The notes under the pieces were generated by a model that did not search any database, was not told where the DNA came from, and saw only the letters and a list, made by a program, of their open reading frames with translations. A DNA stretch of 64,000 bases from Sphingobium sp. HWE2-09 (GTDB taxonomy: Bacteria; Pseudomonadota; Alphaproteobacteria; Sphingomonadales; Sphingomonadaceae). Location: positions 1,736,001 to 1,800,000 of the forward strand of contig NZ_JAYKZX010000003.1 of the NCBI RefSeq assembly GCF_035989265.1. Direction: 5' to 3'. How positions within the stretch are numbered: position 1 is the stretch's first letter; every line of letters begins with the position of its first letter. Positions 45,446 to 57,803 of this stretch are shown here, piece after piece. The position numbers were made by a program, and so were the translations under genes.

Positions 45446-46162
45446 ATGGTGCGCAGCCTCATTTCCTATCTGGATTCGATCAAGTCCCGCGACCCCGCGC
45501 CCCGGTCCCGCGCGGAAATCCTGCTTTACCCCGGCGTCTGGTCGCTGGCCTTTCATCGCATCGCCCATCGCCTCTATCGCGCCGACCTGTTTTTCCTGGC
45601 GCGCGCGGTCAATCACCTGTCGCGCTTCCTGACCGGCAACGACATCCATCCCGGCGCGAAGATCGGCAGGCATTTCTTCATCGACCATGGCTTTACCGTG
45701 ATAGGCGAGACGGCCGAGATCGGCGACGACGTCACGCTGTACCAGAATGTCACGCTGGGCGGCACCGATCCTGCCAACGGCATCGCGGGCAAGCGGCACC
45801 CGACCCTGGAAAACGGCGTCATCGTAGGGTCGGGCGCGCAGGTGCTGGGACCGATCACCGTGGGCGCCCGCGCGCGCGTAGGGGCCAATGCCGTGGTGAC
45901 CAAGAATGTGGCCGAAGGCGCGACCATGGTCGGCATCCCCGCCCGCGCGATGCTGGTGGATGTCACCGCCTATCAGCGTGACTTCATGCCCTATGGCACG
46001 CCCTGTTCGGATTGCCCCGACCCGGAAAAGCAGAAACTGGAAGCGCTCCAGTGCGAGGTCGAGCAGTTGCAGAAGCGGATTGCGGCGCTGATGGCCGAAC
46101 CGCCTGCGGTTGTGGTGCCCGGCGAAGATGTGCCCTTGTTCAAGGAACGTGGCCGGGCCTGA
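45446..46162 (+). CDS. cysE: Serine O-acetyltransferase, EpsC/CysE type
   Basis: The 238-residue left-handed beta-helix enzyme makes O-acetylserine for cysteine synthesis. Its active-site block is GRHFFIDHGFTVIGETAEIG, followed by YQNVTLGGTDP and KRHPTLENGVIVGSGAQVLG hexapeptide repeats. The C-terminal third has PCSDCPDPEKQ with two cysteines, and a coiled-coil segment beyond the usual feedback tail. The ATG at 45446, preceded by AGGGA, gives the standard N-terminus (MVRSLISYLDSIKSRDPA); the frame stays open upstream but is AT-rich and unlike the family. Confidence 0.9.
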   Translation: MVRSLISYLDSIKSRDPAPRSRAEILLYPGVWSLAFHRIAHRLYRADLFFLARAVNHLSRFLTGNDIHPGAKIGRHFFIDHGFTVIGETAEIGDDVTLYQNVTLGGTDPANGIAGKRHPTLENGVIVGSGAQVLGPITVGARARVGANAVVTKNVAEGATMVGIPARAMLVDVTAYQRDFMPYGTPCSDCPDPEKQKLEALQCEVEQLQKRIAALMAEPPAVVVPGEDVPLFKERGRA

Positions 46163-46512
46163 TGACGAACGTAACGCCGTTTCCCCATCCAGGAACCGGA
46201 CCGAAAGGGGCGCAGGTCGGGTTCGAGCGGCTGGAATTGCAGCGGATCATGGACCTGTACGGCCGCATGGTGTCGGCGGGCCATTGGCGCGACTATGCCA
46301 TGGACATGGGACAGGACGCCGCCATCTTCAGCGCTTTCCGCCGCTCCGCCGAACGCCCCGAATATCGGATAGAAAAACGCCCCGCCCTGCGCCATCGCCA
46401 GGGCATGTGGGCGCTGGTCGGCGAAGGCGGCCAGATCCTGAAGCGCGGCCAGGATCTGCAAGGCGTCCTCGCCCCCGTCGAACGCAAGCTGCTGCGGATC
46501 GTGGAAGATTAG
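46162..46512 (+). CDS. DUF2794 family protein
   Basis: The 116-residue protein is a member of a small alphaproteobacterial family, recognised by VGFERLELQRIMDLYGRMV and WRDYAMDMGQDAAIFSAFRRSAERPEY (in parts). Function is unknown. The ATG shares a base with the cysE stop, so the genes are co-translated. Confidence 0.87.
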   Translation: MTNVTPFPHPGTGPKGAQVGFERLELQRIMDLYGRMVSAGHWRDYAMDMGQDAAIFSAFRRSAERPEYRIEKRPALRHRQGMWALVGEGGQILKRGQDLQGVLAPVERKLLRIVED

Positions 46513-46569
46513 CGAACAGGGACTTTAGGTCCATCTAATATCAAGCCGCATTGACCAGAATTTATGACA

Positions 46570-46637
46570 CGTTCCCCGGCGAAAGCCGGGGTCCAGTTCT
46601 AAGCTCTGGACTGGACCCCGGCGTTCGCCAGGGAACG
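46570..46637. repeat. Palindromic repeat, family B
   Basis: Inverted arms at 46570-46596 and 46611-46637 carry the CCCCGGCGAA...CCGGGGTCCAG core with two mismatches between arms. It lies between the convergent DUF2794 and lpdA transcripts. Confidence 0.82.
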
Positions 46638-46730
46638 CCATTAACGTTCCGATGCGCTACGATCATCGCGCTTTGACACAACGTCATCAATGCTTAGCGA
46701 ACAGGCGCAATTCGTGACCCCCGCCCCCCT

Positions 46731-46764
46731 CCAAAAAGAAAAGGCCCCCGCAACGCGGAGGCCT
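46731..46764 (-). terminator. Rho-independent terminator of lpdA
   Basis: On the minus strand AGGCCTCCGC and GCGGGGGCCT pair (one G-T) around a 3-base loop and are followed by TTTTCTTTTT. It lies 30 bases after the lpdA stop, closing the sucAB-lpd transcript. Confidence 0.88.
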
Positions 46765-46793
46765 CGCCTTCTATCGCTTGATCGCAAAACCGA

Positions 46794-48194
46794 TCACATA
46801 TGGATCGGCTTGCCCGTCACGGCCATAGCCGCTTCCTTGACCGCTTCGCTATGCGTCGGGTGCGCGTGGCAGGTATAGGCGATGTCCTCGCTCGATGCGC
46901 CGAATTCCATCGCCTGCGCGGCCTGCGCGATCATCGTGCCGGCGGGCACCGCAATGATCCACACGCCCAGCACTTTGTCGGTGTCGGCGTCGGCGATGAT
47001 CTTCACGAAACCGTCCGGCTCGTGATTGGTTTTGGCGCGGCTGTTCGCCATCATCGGGAATTTGCCGACCTTGATCGCGCCCTTTTCCTTGGCTTGCTCT
47101 TCGGTCAGGCCCACGCCCGCGATTTCGGGCTTGGTATAGACGACCGACGGGATGACCGCGTGATTCACGATGCCGGTCAGGCCTGCGATATTCTCTGCGA
47201 CCGCGATGCCTTCGTCTTCCGCCTTGTGCGCCAGCATCGGGCCGGGGATGACATCGCCGATCGCCCACACGCCGGGCACCTTCGTGCCGAATTCATGGTC
47301 GGTTTCGATCTGGCCGCGCTGGTTCAGTTCCAGCCCGATCTTGTCGAGGCCCAGGCCTTCGGTATTGGGGCGACGGCCGATCGACACGAGCACCACATCG
47401 GCCTCGATCTTTTCCGCGTCGCCACCGGCGGCCGGTTCGACGGTCAGGGTCACGCCCTTCTTGCCGACTTCCGCGCCCGTCACCTTGGTGCCCAGGCGAT
47501 ATTCGAAGCCCTGCTTCTTGAAAATCTTGTTGGCTTCCTTGCGGACTTCGCCGTCCATGCCAGGCAGGATTTGGTCGAGATATTCGACCACGGTGACCTT
47601 TGCGCCCAGGCGCTTCCACACGCTGCCCAGTTCCAGGCCGATGACCCCGCCGCCAACGACGACCAGGTGGCCAGGCACCTTGTCCAGTTCCAGCGCGCCC
47701 GTCGAATCGACGATCTTGCCGCCCGCATTATCGACTGCGACGCCGGGCAGCGGCGCAACCGACGATCCGGTCGCGATGACGATATTCTTCGCCGTCACCT
47801 TTTCGCCGTTCACCTCGACGCTGTTCGCGCCGGTGAAGCTGGCGCGACCTTTCAGCCAGGTGACCTTGTTCTTCTTGAACAGAAACTCGATGCCGCCGGT
47901 CAGACCCTTGACCGCGTCGATGCGCTGGCCCTGCATGGTGGACAGGTCCAGGCTCATCTTGTCGATCTTGACGCCCAGCTTGGCGAGCGTGCCGTTGGCC
48001 GCTTCGTCGAACAGTTCGGACGCGTGCAGCATCGCCTTGGACGGGATACAGCCGACATTAAGGCACGTGCCGCCCAGCGTTTCACGGCTTTCGGCACAGG
48101 CGGTCTTAAGGCCCAGCTGCGCCGCACGGATCGCAGCGACATAGCCACCGGGACCCGAACCGATCACCAGAACGTCATAATCGAAGTCACTCAT
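46794..48194 (-). CDS. lpdA: Dihydrolipoyl dehydrogenase (E3)
   Basis: The 466-residue flavoprotein reoxidises the lipoyl groups of E2 enzymes. The FAD motif VIGSGPGGYVAAIRA begins near residue 9. The redox disulfide is in GGTCLNVGCIPSKAML, the NAD motif is VVGGGVIGLELG, and the catalytic histidine-glutamate pair is in CHAHPTHSEAVKEA near the end. It lies at the end of sucA-sucB-(lprI-like)-lpdA and so probably serves 2-oxoglutarate dehydrogenase. A terminator follows. Confidence 0.96.
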   Translation of the reverse strand: MSDFDYDVLVIGSGPGGYVAAIRAAQLGLKTACAESRETLGGTCLNVGCIPSKAMLHASELFDEAANGTLAKLGVKIDKMSLDLSTMQGQRIDAVKGLTGGIEFLFKKNKVTWLKGRASFTGANSVEVNGEKVTAKNIVIATGSSVAPLPGVAVDNAGGKIVDSTGALELDKVPGHLVVVGGGVIGLELGSVWKRLGAKVTVVEYLDQILPGMDGEVRKEANKIFKKQGFEYRLGTKVTGAEVGKKGVTLTVEPAAGGDAEKIEADVVLVSIGRRPNTEGLGLDKIGLELNQRGQIETDHEFGTKVPGVWAIGDVIPGPMLAHKAEDEGIAVAENIAGLTGIVNHAVIPSVVYTKPEIAGVGLTEEQAKEKGAIKVGKFPMMANSRAKTNHEPDGFVKIIADADTDKVLGVWIIAVPAGTMIAQAAQAMEFGASSEDIAYTCHAHPTHSEAVKEAAMAVTGKPIHM

Positions 48195-48195
48195 T

Positions 48196-48588
48196 TCACG
48201 ATTCTCCCACGCGGCCCAGCTTCGTCAGATTGCAGCCAGTGCCACGGCATTCCGCCAGACGGTCGGAAAGAAATTGGATACGGCCACGCGTCGTGCTGAG
48301 CGCGCAGTCGATATTGACGGCGTTCGAATTGCCTTCGCTGCGATAGCATTGCTGGTCGCGCTGCGCGATCCAGCCACGCTGGCCATCGCGCAAGACCTGC
48401 TTCTGCGCCGGATTCAACAGCTTCATCAGCGCCACATAATTATCGTTCAGCTGACGATCCAGGTCCATATAGACCTTGGCGAAGCAATAGACATTGTCGA
48501 AGCCGTTCCGGGGCGCATCGCAATTGGCGGCATAGGCGGAGGCGGGCAGCAGAAACGCAATCGCAACGGCAATTCCAAATTTTCTCAT
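48196..48588 (-). CDS. LprI/DUF1311-like periplasmic protein
   Basis: The 130-residue protein has a signal peptide ending near ASAYAAN and a compact domain with cysteines paired as C..NVYC, QQC, DCA and ECRGTGC. WIAQRDQQCYRS is the hallmark of the LprI/DUF1311 family, named after a lysozyme inhibitor. A role in protection from lysozyme is only inferred. It is inserted between sucB and lpdA with a single base to lpdA. The ATG at 48588 suits the signal peptide better than one four codons upstream. Confidence 0.8.
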   Translation of the reverse strand: MRKFGIAVAIAFLLPASAYAANCDAPRNGFDNVYCFAKVYMDLDRQLNDNYVALMKLLNPAQKQVLRDGQRGWIAQRDQQCYRSEGNSNAVNIDCALSTTRGRIQFLSDRLAECRGTGCNLTKLGRVGES

Positions 48589-48625
48589 TCCGTCCTCCAT
48601 CCTATGCCAGGCTATATCACTGTTA

Positions 48626-49891
<1,266 letters not shown>

Positions 49892-49899
49892 GAGCTTGA

Positions 49900-52707
49900 T
49901 CAGCCTTTCTTCTGGCGACGGATTTCTTCACGGACGCTGTGACCCAGCGCATCGGCGACGAGGGCGCCCTGTTCGGACACATGACGCGACGCCAGACCCG
50001 TAGCGGGCGAGGCGGACGCCTTGCGACCGGCATAGCGGGCGCGCTTCGGCGCCTTGCCAGCCTTTGCCAGGGCTTCTTCGATATAGGGTTCGACAAAGAA
50101 CCACGCGCCATTGTTGCGCGGTTCTTCCTGACACCAGACGACGTCGTCCAGATCGGTCATGCGCGCGATGCGATCGGCCAGGGCGTCGGTCGCGAACGGG
50201 TAGATCTGTTCCATGCGGACGATCTGCACGTCGCTGTCGCCAGCCGCGTCGCGGGCGTCCATCAGGTCGTAGAACACCTTGCCCGAACACAGGATCAGGC
50301 GCTTGGTTTCCTTGTCCGCGGCCCCATTGGGGTCCGACAGGATGCGCTTGAACTGGGTTTCGCCCAGGAAATCCTCGGCCTTGCTGACCGCACTCTTGTG
50401 CCGCAGCAGCGACTTGGGCGCCATGATGATCAGCGGCTTGCGGAAGGGCCGCAACATCTGGCGACGCAGCGCATGGAAATAATTGGCCGGGGTCGTGATG
50501 TTGGCGACCTGGATATTGCCTTCCGCGCACAGTTGCAGGAAGCGTTCCAGACGGGCCGAACTATGCTCCGGACCCTGCCCCTCATAGCCGTGCGGCAACA
50601 GGCAGACGAGGCCGTTGGAGCGCAGCCACTTGGTTTCGGACGAAGCGATATACTGGTCGAAGATGATCTGCGCGCCGTTGGCGAAATCGCCGAATTGCGC
50701 TTCCCAGATCACCAGGCTCTTGGGGTCCGCCAGGGCATAGCCATATTCGAAGCCCAGCACGCCATATTCCGACAGCGGGCTGTCGAGAACTTCCAGACGG
50801 CCATGCGGCACGGTGGACAGCGGGATATATTTATTCTCGCTGTCCTGATCGGTCCACACGGCATGACGCTGGCTGAACGTGCCGCGACCGGAGTCCTGAC
50901 CCGACAGGCGCACGCCATAGCCTTCCGACAGGAGCGAGCCGAAGGCCAAAGCTTCCCCGGTCGCCCAGTCGAAATTCTCGCCGGACTTGAACATCTCGGC
51001 CTTGGCGTCCAGCACGCGCCTCAGCGTCTTGTGGACGTTCAGCCCTTCGGGAACGGTGGTCAGCGTCTTGCCCAGGCTGTCGAACAGCTTGGTGCTGATC
51101 GCGGACTCTACGCTTTGGCGCGCCGTCTCGTAATCGGCGGGCTTGTGCAGGCCGGACCAGCGACCGGCGAACCAGTCGGCCTTGTTCGACTTGTAGCTCT
51201 TCGACGCTTCGAACTCGTCTTCCAGATGGGCGACGAAACCGTCGGTCGATTCGGCGATGAAGGCATCGTCCACGACGCCTTCGGCCTTCAGGCGCGCCGC
51301 ATAGACGTCGCTGACCGGCGGATGCTGGCGGATTTCCTTGTACATCAGCGGCTGGGTAAAGCCCGGCTCGTCGCCTTCATTATGACCGAAGCGGCGATAA
51401 CACCACATGTCGATCACGATGTCGCGATGGAACTCCTGGCGATATTCCATCGCGAGCTTGCACGCGAAGGTCACGGCTTCGGGATCGTCGCCATTGACGT
51501 GCAGGATCGGCGCCTGGACGCCCTTCGCCACGTCGGAAGGATAGGGCGAGCCGCGCGAGAATTGCGGGCTGGTGGTAAAGCCGATCTGATTGTTGATGAT
51601 GAAATGGACGCAGCCGCCGGTATTGTAGCCATGGACGCCCGAGAAGCCGAGGCATTCCCAGACGATGCCCTGCCCCGCAAACGCCGCGTCGCCATGGATC
51701 AGCACGGGCAATACCTGCTCATGCTTGCCCAGATCGTCGCGGAAGGTCTGCTGCGCGCGCACCTTGCCCAGCACCACCGGATCGACGGTTTCAAGGTGCG
51801 ACGGGTTGGGGACCAGCGACATGTGGACCTTGACGCCGTCGAACTCACGGTCGGTCGAGGTGCCCAGATGATATTTCACGTCGCCCGAACCGCCGACATC
51901 TTCGGGATTGGCGGTGCCGCCCGAAAATTCGTGGAAGATGACGCGGAAGCCCTTGGCCATCACATTGGCGAGCACGTTCAGGCGGCCGCGATGGGCCATG
52001 CCGAACACGATTTCGCGCACGCCCGACTGGCCGCCATATTTGATGACCGCTTCCAGCGCGGGGATCATGGACTCGCCACCGTCCAGGCCGAAACGCTTGG
52101 TGCCGACATATTTGCGGCCCAGGAACTTTTCATATTGCTCGCCCTGGATGACCTTGGCCAGGATCGCCTTCTTGCCCTCGGGCGTGAAGATGATTTCCTT
52201 GTCCTTGCCTTCCAGACGCTCCTGCAGGAAGCGGCGCTCCTCCACGTCGGCGATGTGCATATATTCCAGGCCGACATGGCCGCAATAATTGGCGCGCAGG
52301 ATCGCGACGATCTCCGCCACGGTGGCATATTGCAGGCCCAGCGTGCCGCCCAGATAGATCTTCTTGGCCGGGTCGGTGAGGCCATGATATTCGGGCGTGA
52401 GGTCGGCTGGCAGGTCACGCTTCGCCAGGCCCAGCGGATCGAGATCAGCGGCCAGATGCCCGCGCACGCGATAGGTGCGGATCAGCATCTGCGCGCGGAT
52501 GGCGTCGTCTGCGGCGGCGACGGCATCGCTGTCCGACACGGCCTTGCCCGCTGACTTGGCCGCGGCCTTCACGGCGACCTGCATCTGCGTGGGGTCCATC
52601 GCCCCGGTCAGATCGTCGGTGTCGCTCAGCGGCCAGTTGTCGCGCTGCCAGCTAGGGCCGCGCTCTGTCTCGAATTCCTGGTTCTCGTAACCCATCATCT
52701 TGTCCAT
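49900..52707 (-). CDS. sucA: 2-oxoglutarate dehydrogenase E1 component
   Basis: At 935 residues this has the normal size and order for a thiamine-dependent E1o. It contains [15 protein letters not shown], the thiamine-site [10 protein letters not shown] and [22 protein letters not shown] (in parts), [12 protein letters not shown], and the second-half segments [14 protein letters not shown] and [20 protein letters not shown]. It decarboxylates 2-oxoglutarate and transfers succinyl to SucB. The start ATG (52707) follows sucD after an 80-base gap with a stable hairpin, so sucA may have some independent expression. Confidence 0.96.
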   Translation of the reverse strand: MDKMMGYENQEFETERGPSWQRDNWPLSDTDDLTGAMDPTQMQVAVKAAAKSAGKAVSDSDAVAAADDAIRAQMLIRTYRVRGHLAADLDPLGLAKRDLPADLTPEYHGLTDPAKKIYLGGTLGLQYATVAEIVAILRANYCGHVGLEYMHIADVEERRFLQERLEGKDKEIIFTPEGKKAILAKVIQGEQYEKFLGRKYVGTKRFGLDGGESMIPALEAVIKYGGQSGVREIVFGMAHRGRLNVLANVMAKGFRVIFHEFSGGTANPEDVGGSGDVKYHLGTSTDREFDGVKVHMSLVPNPSHLETVDPVVLGKVRAQQTFRDDLGKHEQVLPVLIHGDAAFAGQGIVWECLGFSGVHGYNTGGCVHFIINNQIGFTTSPQFSRGSPYPSDVAKGVQAPILHVNGDDPEAVTFACKLAMEYRQEFHRDIVIDMWCYRRFGHNEGDEPGFTQPLMYKEIRQHPPVSDVYAARLKAEGVVDDAFIAESTDGFVAHLEDEFEASKSYKSNKADWFAGRWSGLHKPADYETARQSVESAISTKLFDSLGKTLTTVPEGLNVHKTLRRVLDAKAEMFKSGENFDWATGEALAFGSLLSEGYGVRLSGQDSGRGTFSQRHAVWTDQDSENKYIPLSTVPHGRLEVLDSPLSEYGVLGFEYGYALADPKSLVIWEAQFGDFANGAQIIFDQYIASSETKWLRSNGLVCLLPHGYEGQGPEHSSARLERFLQLCAEGNIQVANITTPANYFHALRRQMLRPFRKPLIIMAPKSLLRHKSAVSKAEDFLGETQFKRILSDPNGAADKETKRLILCSGKVFYDLMDARDAAGDSDVQIVRMEQIYPFATDALADRIARMTDLDDVVWCQEEPRNNGAWFFVEPYIEEALAKAGKAPKRARYAGRKASASPATGLASRHVSEQGALVADALGHSVREEIRRQKKG

Positions 52708-52743
52708 GTCCCAGCCGCGTGCAGTCGCGGAGCGGGAAAATCA

Positions 52744-52767
52744 GCGGCCGGGGTGCAGCCCGGCCGC
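52744..52767 (-). terminator. Hairpin between sucD and sucA
   Basis: GCGGCCGGG and CCCGGCCGC pair around a 6-base loop and are followed on the minus strand by TGATTTTCCC. It could be a partial terminator or an RNA-stabilising element within the TCA operon. Confidence 0.5.
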
Positions 52768-52787
52768 CCGTATATGTAGGAGTTATT

Positions 52788-53672
52788 TTACCCCTTCAAG
52801 ACCTCGACCAAAGTCGAACCCAGTTCGGACGGGCTGGCGGCAACCTTGATGCCGGCCGCTTCCATCGCCGCGATCTTGCTTTCCGCGTCGCCCTTGCCGC
52901 CCGACACGATCGCGCCGGCATGGCCCATGCGACGACCCGGAGGCGCCGTGCGACCGGCGATGAAGCCGGCCATCGGCTTCTTGCGGCCCTTCTTGGCCTC
53001 GTCGATCAGGAACTGGGCGGCCTGTTCTTCCGCGTCGCCGCCGATTTCACCGATCATGATGATCGATTCGGTGGCGTCGTCGGCTAGGAACAGTTCCAGC
53101 ACATCGATGAAGTTGGTGCCGTTGACCGGATCGCCGCCGATGCCGACCGCGGTGGTCTGGCCCAGGCCTGCATTGGTGGTCTGGAACACGGCTTCATAGG
53201 TCAGCGTGCCCGAGCGCGACACGACGCCGACGCTGCCCTTGGAGAAGATAGAACCGGGCATGATGCCGATCTTGCATTCGCCGGGCGTCAGGACGCCGGG
53301 GCAGTTCGGGCCGATCAGGCGCGACTTGCTGCCCGACAGGGCGCGCTTCACGCGGACCATGTCCAGGACGGGGATGCCTTCGGTGATCGCGACGATCAGC
53401 GGGATTTCCGCGTCGATCGCTTCCAGGATCGAATCGGCCGCGAATGGCGGCGGCACGTAGATGACCGACGCATCAGCGCCGGTCTTGCTCTTGGCTTCCG
53501 CGACCGTGTCGAACATGGGCAGGCCGATATGGGTCTGGCCGCCCTTGCCCGGCGTCACGCCGCCGACCATCTGGCTACCATAGGCCAGCGCCTGTTCGGT
53601 ATGGAAGGTGCCGGTGGCACCGGTCATGCCTTGCGTGATGACCTTGGTGTTCTTGTTAATGAGGATCGACAT
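52788..53672 (-). CDS. sucD: Succinyl-CoA ligase subunit alpha
   Basis: The 294-residue protein has the CoA-binding Rossmann segment [19 protein letters not shown] (residues 14-32), [20 protein letters not shown] (in parts), and the phosphohistidine loop [14 protein letters not shown]. It forms succinate, CoA and ATP or GTP from succinyl-CoA together with SucC. No sucC gene is in the window, whereas in many alphaproteobacteria it lies between mdh and sucD. Confidence 0.95.
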   Translation of the reverse strand: MSILINKNTKVITQGMTGATGTFHTEQALAYGSQMVGGVTPGKGGQTHIGLPMFDTVAEAKSKTGADASVIYVPPPFAADSILEAIDAEIPLIVAITEGIPVLDMVRVKRALSGSKSRLIGPNCPGVLTPGECKIGIMPGSIFSKGSVGVVSRSGTLTYEAVFQTTNAGLGQTTAVGIGGDPVNGTNFIDVLELFLADDATESIIMIGEIGGDAEEQAAQFLIDEAKKGRKKPMAGFIAGRTAPPGRRMGHAGAIVSGGKGDAESKIAAMEAAGIKVAASPSELGSTLVEVLKG

Positions 53673-53691
53673 ATATCTTCCGGTCCTTTGC

Positions 53692-53718
53692 GTTCCCCGG
53701 CGAAGGCCGGGGTCCAGT
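53692..53718. repeat. Single arm of a family B repeat, downstream side of the GIY-YIG gene
   Basis: This 27-base arm (core CCCCGGCGAAGGCCGGGG, then TCCAGT) is identical and in the same orientation as 54022-54048. It ends two bases from the GIY-YIG stop codon. Confidence 0.85.
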
Positions 53719-53720
53719 GG

Positions 53721-54011
53721 CTACATCAGCGACAAGTAGAGGTCGTCCCATTGTGGATTGACCGCTTCGATTTCTCGAAGTTTCCAGGCCCGTCGCCACT
53801 CTTTCATCTGCAATTCCCGACGCCTGGCTTCATCCAGATCGTCAAAGGCCTGAAACCAGACCAGATATTTGCATCCATATTTCTTGGTGAACCCGTCGAT
53901 CAACCCGTTTCGATGCTGATAGACCCGCTGCACCAGATCGCTGGTTACGCCGATATACAAGGTGCCGTTGCGTTGGCTGGCCATGATATAAACGTAACCG
54001 GCTTTGTTCAT
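53721..54011 (-). CDS. GIY-YIG nuclease-domain protein
   Basis: The 96-residue protein consists of a single GIY-YIG domain of the UvrC-N-terminal/Uri type. It has GYVYIMASQRNGTLYIGVT (the GIY and YIG equivalents are VYI and YIG), the catalytic arginine in LVQRVYQHR and the glutamate in EWRRAWK. Known GIY-YIG domains cut DNA using one metal ion, but for these short stand-alone proteins the role is unknown. The gene lies between mdh and sucD, flanked by direct copies of a family B repeat arm two and ten bases away. This looks like a mobile or repeat-associated unit. Confidence 0.9.
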   Translation of the reverse strand: MNKAGYVYIMASQRNGTLYIGVTSDLVQRVYQHRNGLIDGFTKKYGCKYLVWFQAFDDLDEARRRELQMKEWRRAWKLREIEAVNPQWDDLYLSLM

Positions 54012-54019
54012 CCAGCCTC

Positions 54020-54089
54020 CTGTTCCCCGGCGAAGGCCGGGGTCCAGTTTGGACCGCAGGACTGGACCCCGGCCTTCGCCGGGGAACAG
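54020..54089. repeat. Palindromic repeat, family B, upstream side of the GIY-YIG gene
   Basis: Two perfect 29-base inverted arms (54020-54048 and 54061-54089) flank a 12-base loop. The element starts eight bases upstream of the GIY-YIG ATG and ends 13 bases from the mdh stop. Confidence 0.9.
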
Positions 54090-54102
54090 TCATATGTCGG
54101 CC

Positions 54103-55442
<1,340 letters not shown>

Positions 55443-56555
55443 CTATTTCGGCCCATGCCCCAGCGCGAGATAGTCGTCCGACTGCATTTCCATCAGCCGC
55501 GATGCGGTCCGCTCGAACTCGAATGCGCCGTCGCCTTCGGGATACAAGCGCGCAGGCGCGGCATCGGCCGACGCCAGCAACTTGACCTTATATTCGTACA
55601 GCGAATTGATCAGCGTCACGAAACGCGCCGCCTCGTTGCGGTTTTCCGGCCCCAGCACCGGAATGCCCACGATGATGACCGTATGATATTTGCGCGCGAT
55701 CGCCAGATAGTCCGGCGCGCCCCGCGCTTCGGCGCAGAGCCGCTTGAAGGAAAACACCGCGACGCCCTTCAGGCTCTTGGGCACATGCAGCGTGCGGCCG
55801 CCCTGAACCGGAATATCCTCCGACGGCACATGGGCGCGGTCGGACGGGGGATAGTCCGTCAACCGGAAGAAGGCAGTGCTGAGCGCCTGCGTCGCTTCCT
55901 CGCCATTGGGGCAATGCCACAAAGTCGCGTCGCCCAACCGGTCGCGCCGATAATCGACCGGACCATTGAGCGTCATCACGTCCAGCTTCACCTTGATCAG
56001 GTCGATGAACGGCAGGAAAAGCTGACGATTGAGGCCGTTCTTATACAGTTCGTCGGGCTCGCGGTTGGACGTGGTGACGATCGTCACCCGCTTTTCCAAT
56101 AATCCCGTAAACAGCCGCGACATGATCGCCGCGTCGGCCATATTATTGACGACCATCTCGTCGAAACACAGCAGCCGCGCTTCGTCGGCGATCGAATCCA
56201 CCACCGGCGGGATCGGATCGCCCGTCTCGGACTTGCGCGCCTGCGCCAGCCGGGCATGGACGTCGAGCATGAATTCGTGGAAATGCGCCCGCGTCTTGCG
56301 CTGAATGTGCACCGTGTCGAAGAACAGGTCCATCAGCATCGATTTGCCGCGCCCGACCCCGCCCCACATATAGAGGCCGCGCGGCGGCTCCGGCGCCTTG
56401 CGCAACAATTTCCACAGCGTCGATCCGCGCGCCGGCGCCGCTTCCAATTCCCGCTGCAACGCATCGAGTCGCTCGGCCGCCGCCCGCTGGTCCGGATCGG
56501 GCCGCAATTCCCCCGCCTTCACCAGTGCATCATAGCGGGAAAGGACGCTGGTCAC
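55443..56555 (-). CDS. zapE: Cell division protein ZapE (AFG1-like ATPase)
   Basis: The 370-residue AAA-type ATPase has the Walker A motif YMWGGVGRGKSMLMD, the Walker B segment LLCFDEMVVNNMADAAI, and an arginine-finger region TTSNREPDELYKNGLNR. ZapE in E. coli interacts with FtsZ and is needed under stress; mitochondrial AFG1 affects respiratory complexes, which fits its position behind sdhB. The start is GTG, overlapping the stop of the thioesterase gene (GTGA). Confidence 0.93.
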   Translation of the reverse strand: MTSVLSRYDALVKAGELRPDPDQRAAAERLDALQRELEAAPARGSTLWKLLRKAPEPPRGLYMWGGVGRGKSMLMDLFFDTVHIQRKTRAHFHEFMLDVHARLAQARKSETGDPIPPVVDSIADEARLLCFDEMVVNNMADAAIMSRLFTGLLEKRVTIVTTSNREPDELYKNGLNRQLFLPFIDLIKVKLDVMTLNGPVDYRRDRLGDATLWHCPNGEEATQALSTAFFRLTDYPPSDRAHVPSEDIPVQGGRTLHVPKSLKGVAVFSFKRLCAEARGAPDYLAIARKYHTVIIVGIPVLGPENRNEAARFVTLINSLYEYKVKLLASADAAPARLYPEGDGAFEFERTASRLMEMQSDDYLALGHGPK

Positions 56556-57013
56556 TTGGGGCTGGGCGCCTTGCGAACCGTGGCGGTCGATGCCGCGACC
56601 GGCTGCCCCTCCTGCGTCAGGATCATGCGCAGGAACAGCAGCCGCCCGGTCTCGCGCAGCAACTCGACCTCCGCGACCAGGTCCGGCCCGACCCGGCCCG
56701 CGCCCAGATATTGCATCGACAGGTCGATGGTGACGCCGTTGATCTGGTCCTTATGCCCCATCGCCCACAGCCCGCCGAAATAGGCATGGTCGGCAAAGGC
56801 AGCGAGGAACCCGCCATGCAGCGTATCGAGCCGGTTGCGATGGCTGGATCGCGTTTCCAGCGCGACCAGCGCCTTGCCCGGCGCGTCGCTGCGCATATAG
56901 CCGCGGCCGATCGCCTGCAGGAACGTATCGGGATGCGGGTCGGACCATGCGGCCCAGCCCGCCCATTTCCCATCGGGCAGCGCCGTGCCGCCCGCTATGC
57001 CGTCGCTCGTCAA
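56552..57013 (-). CDS. PaaI-type hotdog thioesterase
   Basis: The 153-residue protein has a hotdog fold with NRLDTLHGGFLAAFADHAYFGG, in which the HGG and the following aspartate match the PaaI active site. The segment ITIDLSMQYLGAG reads here as VTIDLSMQYLGAG. It likely hydrolyses an acyl- or aryl-CoA. The start is TTG, one base after the sdhB stop, and no ATG is available before the fold. It lies in the operon sdhB-thioesterase-zapE. Confidence 0.82.
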   Translation of the reverse strand: MTSDGIAGGTALPDGKWAGWAAWSDPHPDTFLQAIGRGYMRSDAPGKALVALETRSSHRNRLDTLHGGFLAAFADHAYFGGLWAMGHKDQINGVTIDLSMQYLGAGRVGPDLVAEVELLRETGRLLFLRMILTQEGQPVAASTATVRKAPSPK

Positions 57014-57014
57014 C

Positions 57015-57803
57015 TTACAGCTGCCGTTCGACCATCATCTTCTTGGTTTCCGCGATCGCCTTGGCCGGGGACAGACCCTTGGGGCAGACATTCGCGCAGT
57101 TCATGATGGTGTGGCAGCGGTACAGGCGGAACGGATCTTCCAGTTCGTCCAGACGCTCGCCGGTATATTCGTCGCGGCTGTCCGCCAGCCAGCGATAGGC
57201 CTGCAGCAGGATCGCCGGACCCAGGAACTTGTCGCTGTTCCACCAATAGGATGGGCAGCTGGTCGAGCAGCAGGCGCACAGGATGCACTCATACAGCCCG
57301 TCCAGCTTCTCACGGTCGGCGGGCGACTGCAGCCGCTCCTTGCCCGAAGGCGGCGGCGACACGGTCTTGAGCCAAGGCTGGATCGAATTATACTGGGCGT
57401 AGAAATGGGTGAAATCAGGCACCAGATCCTTGATCACGTCCATATGCGGCAACGGCGTGATGCGCACATCCTTGCCCGAACATTCGTCGATCGCGGTGGT
57501 GCAAGCGAGGCCGTTCTTGCCGTTCATGTTCATCGAACAAGAACCGCAAATGCCTTCGCGGCACGAGCGGCGGAAGGTCAGCGTGGGATCATATTCATTC
57601 TTGATCTTCAGCAGCGCGTCCAGAACCATCGGGCCGCAGCTGTCCAGGTCGATCTCGAACGTGTCGTAGCGCGGGTTCTGCCCGGAATTGGGATCGTAAC
57701 GATAGACTTTGAAGCTGCGGACGTTGGTCGCCCCCGCAGGCGCCGGGTGGGTAACACCCTTGCCGCTGATCTTGCTATTCTTGGGCAACGCAAATTCGGC
57801 CAT
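57015..57803 (-). CDS. sdhB: Succinate dehydrogenase iron-sulfur subunit
   Basis: The 262-residue protein carries the three iron-sulfur cluster motifs of Sdh[17 protein letters not shown] for the [2Fe-2S] cluster, [15 protein letters not shown] for [4Fe-4S], and [17 protein letters not shown] for [3Fe-4S]. It passes electrons from SdhA to ubiquinone at the inner membrane. sdhC, sdhD and sdhA are not next to it, although they usually precede sdhB; instead a surface-polymer gene lies divergently upstream. Confidence 0.96.
   Translation of the reverse strand: MAEFALPKNSKISGKGVTHPAPAGATNVRSFKVYRYDPNSGQNPRYDTFEIDLDSCGPMVLDALLKIKNEYDPTLTFRRSCREGICGSCSMNMNGKNGLACTTAIDECSGKDVRITPLPHMDVIKDLVPDFTHFYAQYNSIQPWLKTVSPPPSGKERLQSPADREKLDGLYECILCACCSTSCPSYWWNSDKFLGPAILLQAYRWLADSRDEYTGERLDELEDPFRLYRCHTIMNCANVCPKGLSPAKAIAETKKMMVERQL

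Noticed and set aside
46690..46878. A 62-codon plus-strand frame before lpdA
   Set aside because: It spans the lpdA terminator and runs antisense into lpdA; it has no ribosome site.
49939..52554. An 871-codon open frame antisense to sucA
   Set aside because: It is a compositional shadow; sucA on the other strand has complete motifs and a partner gene.
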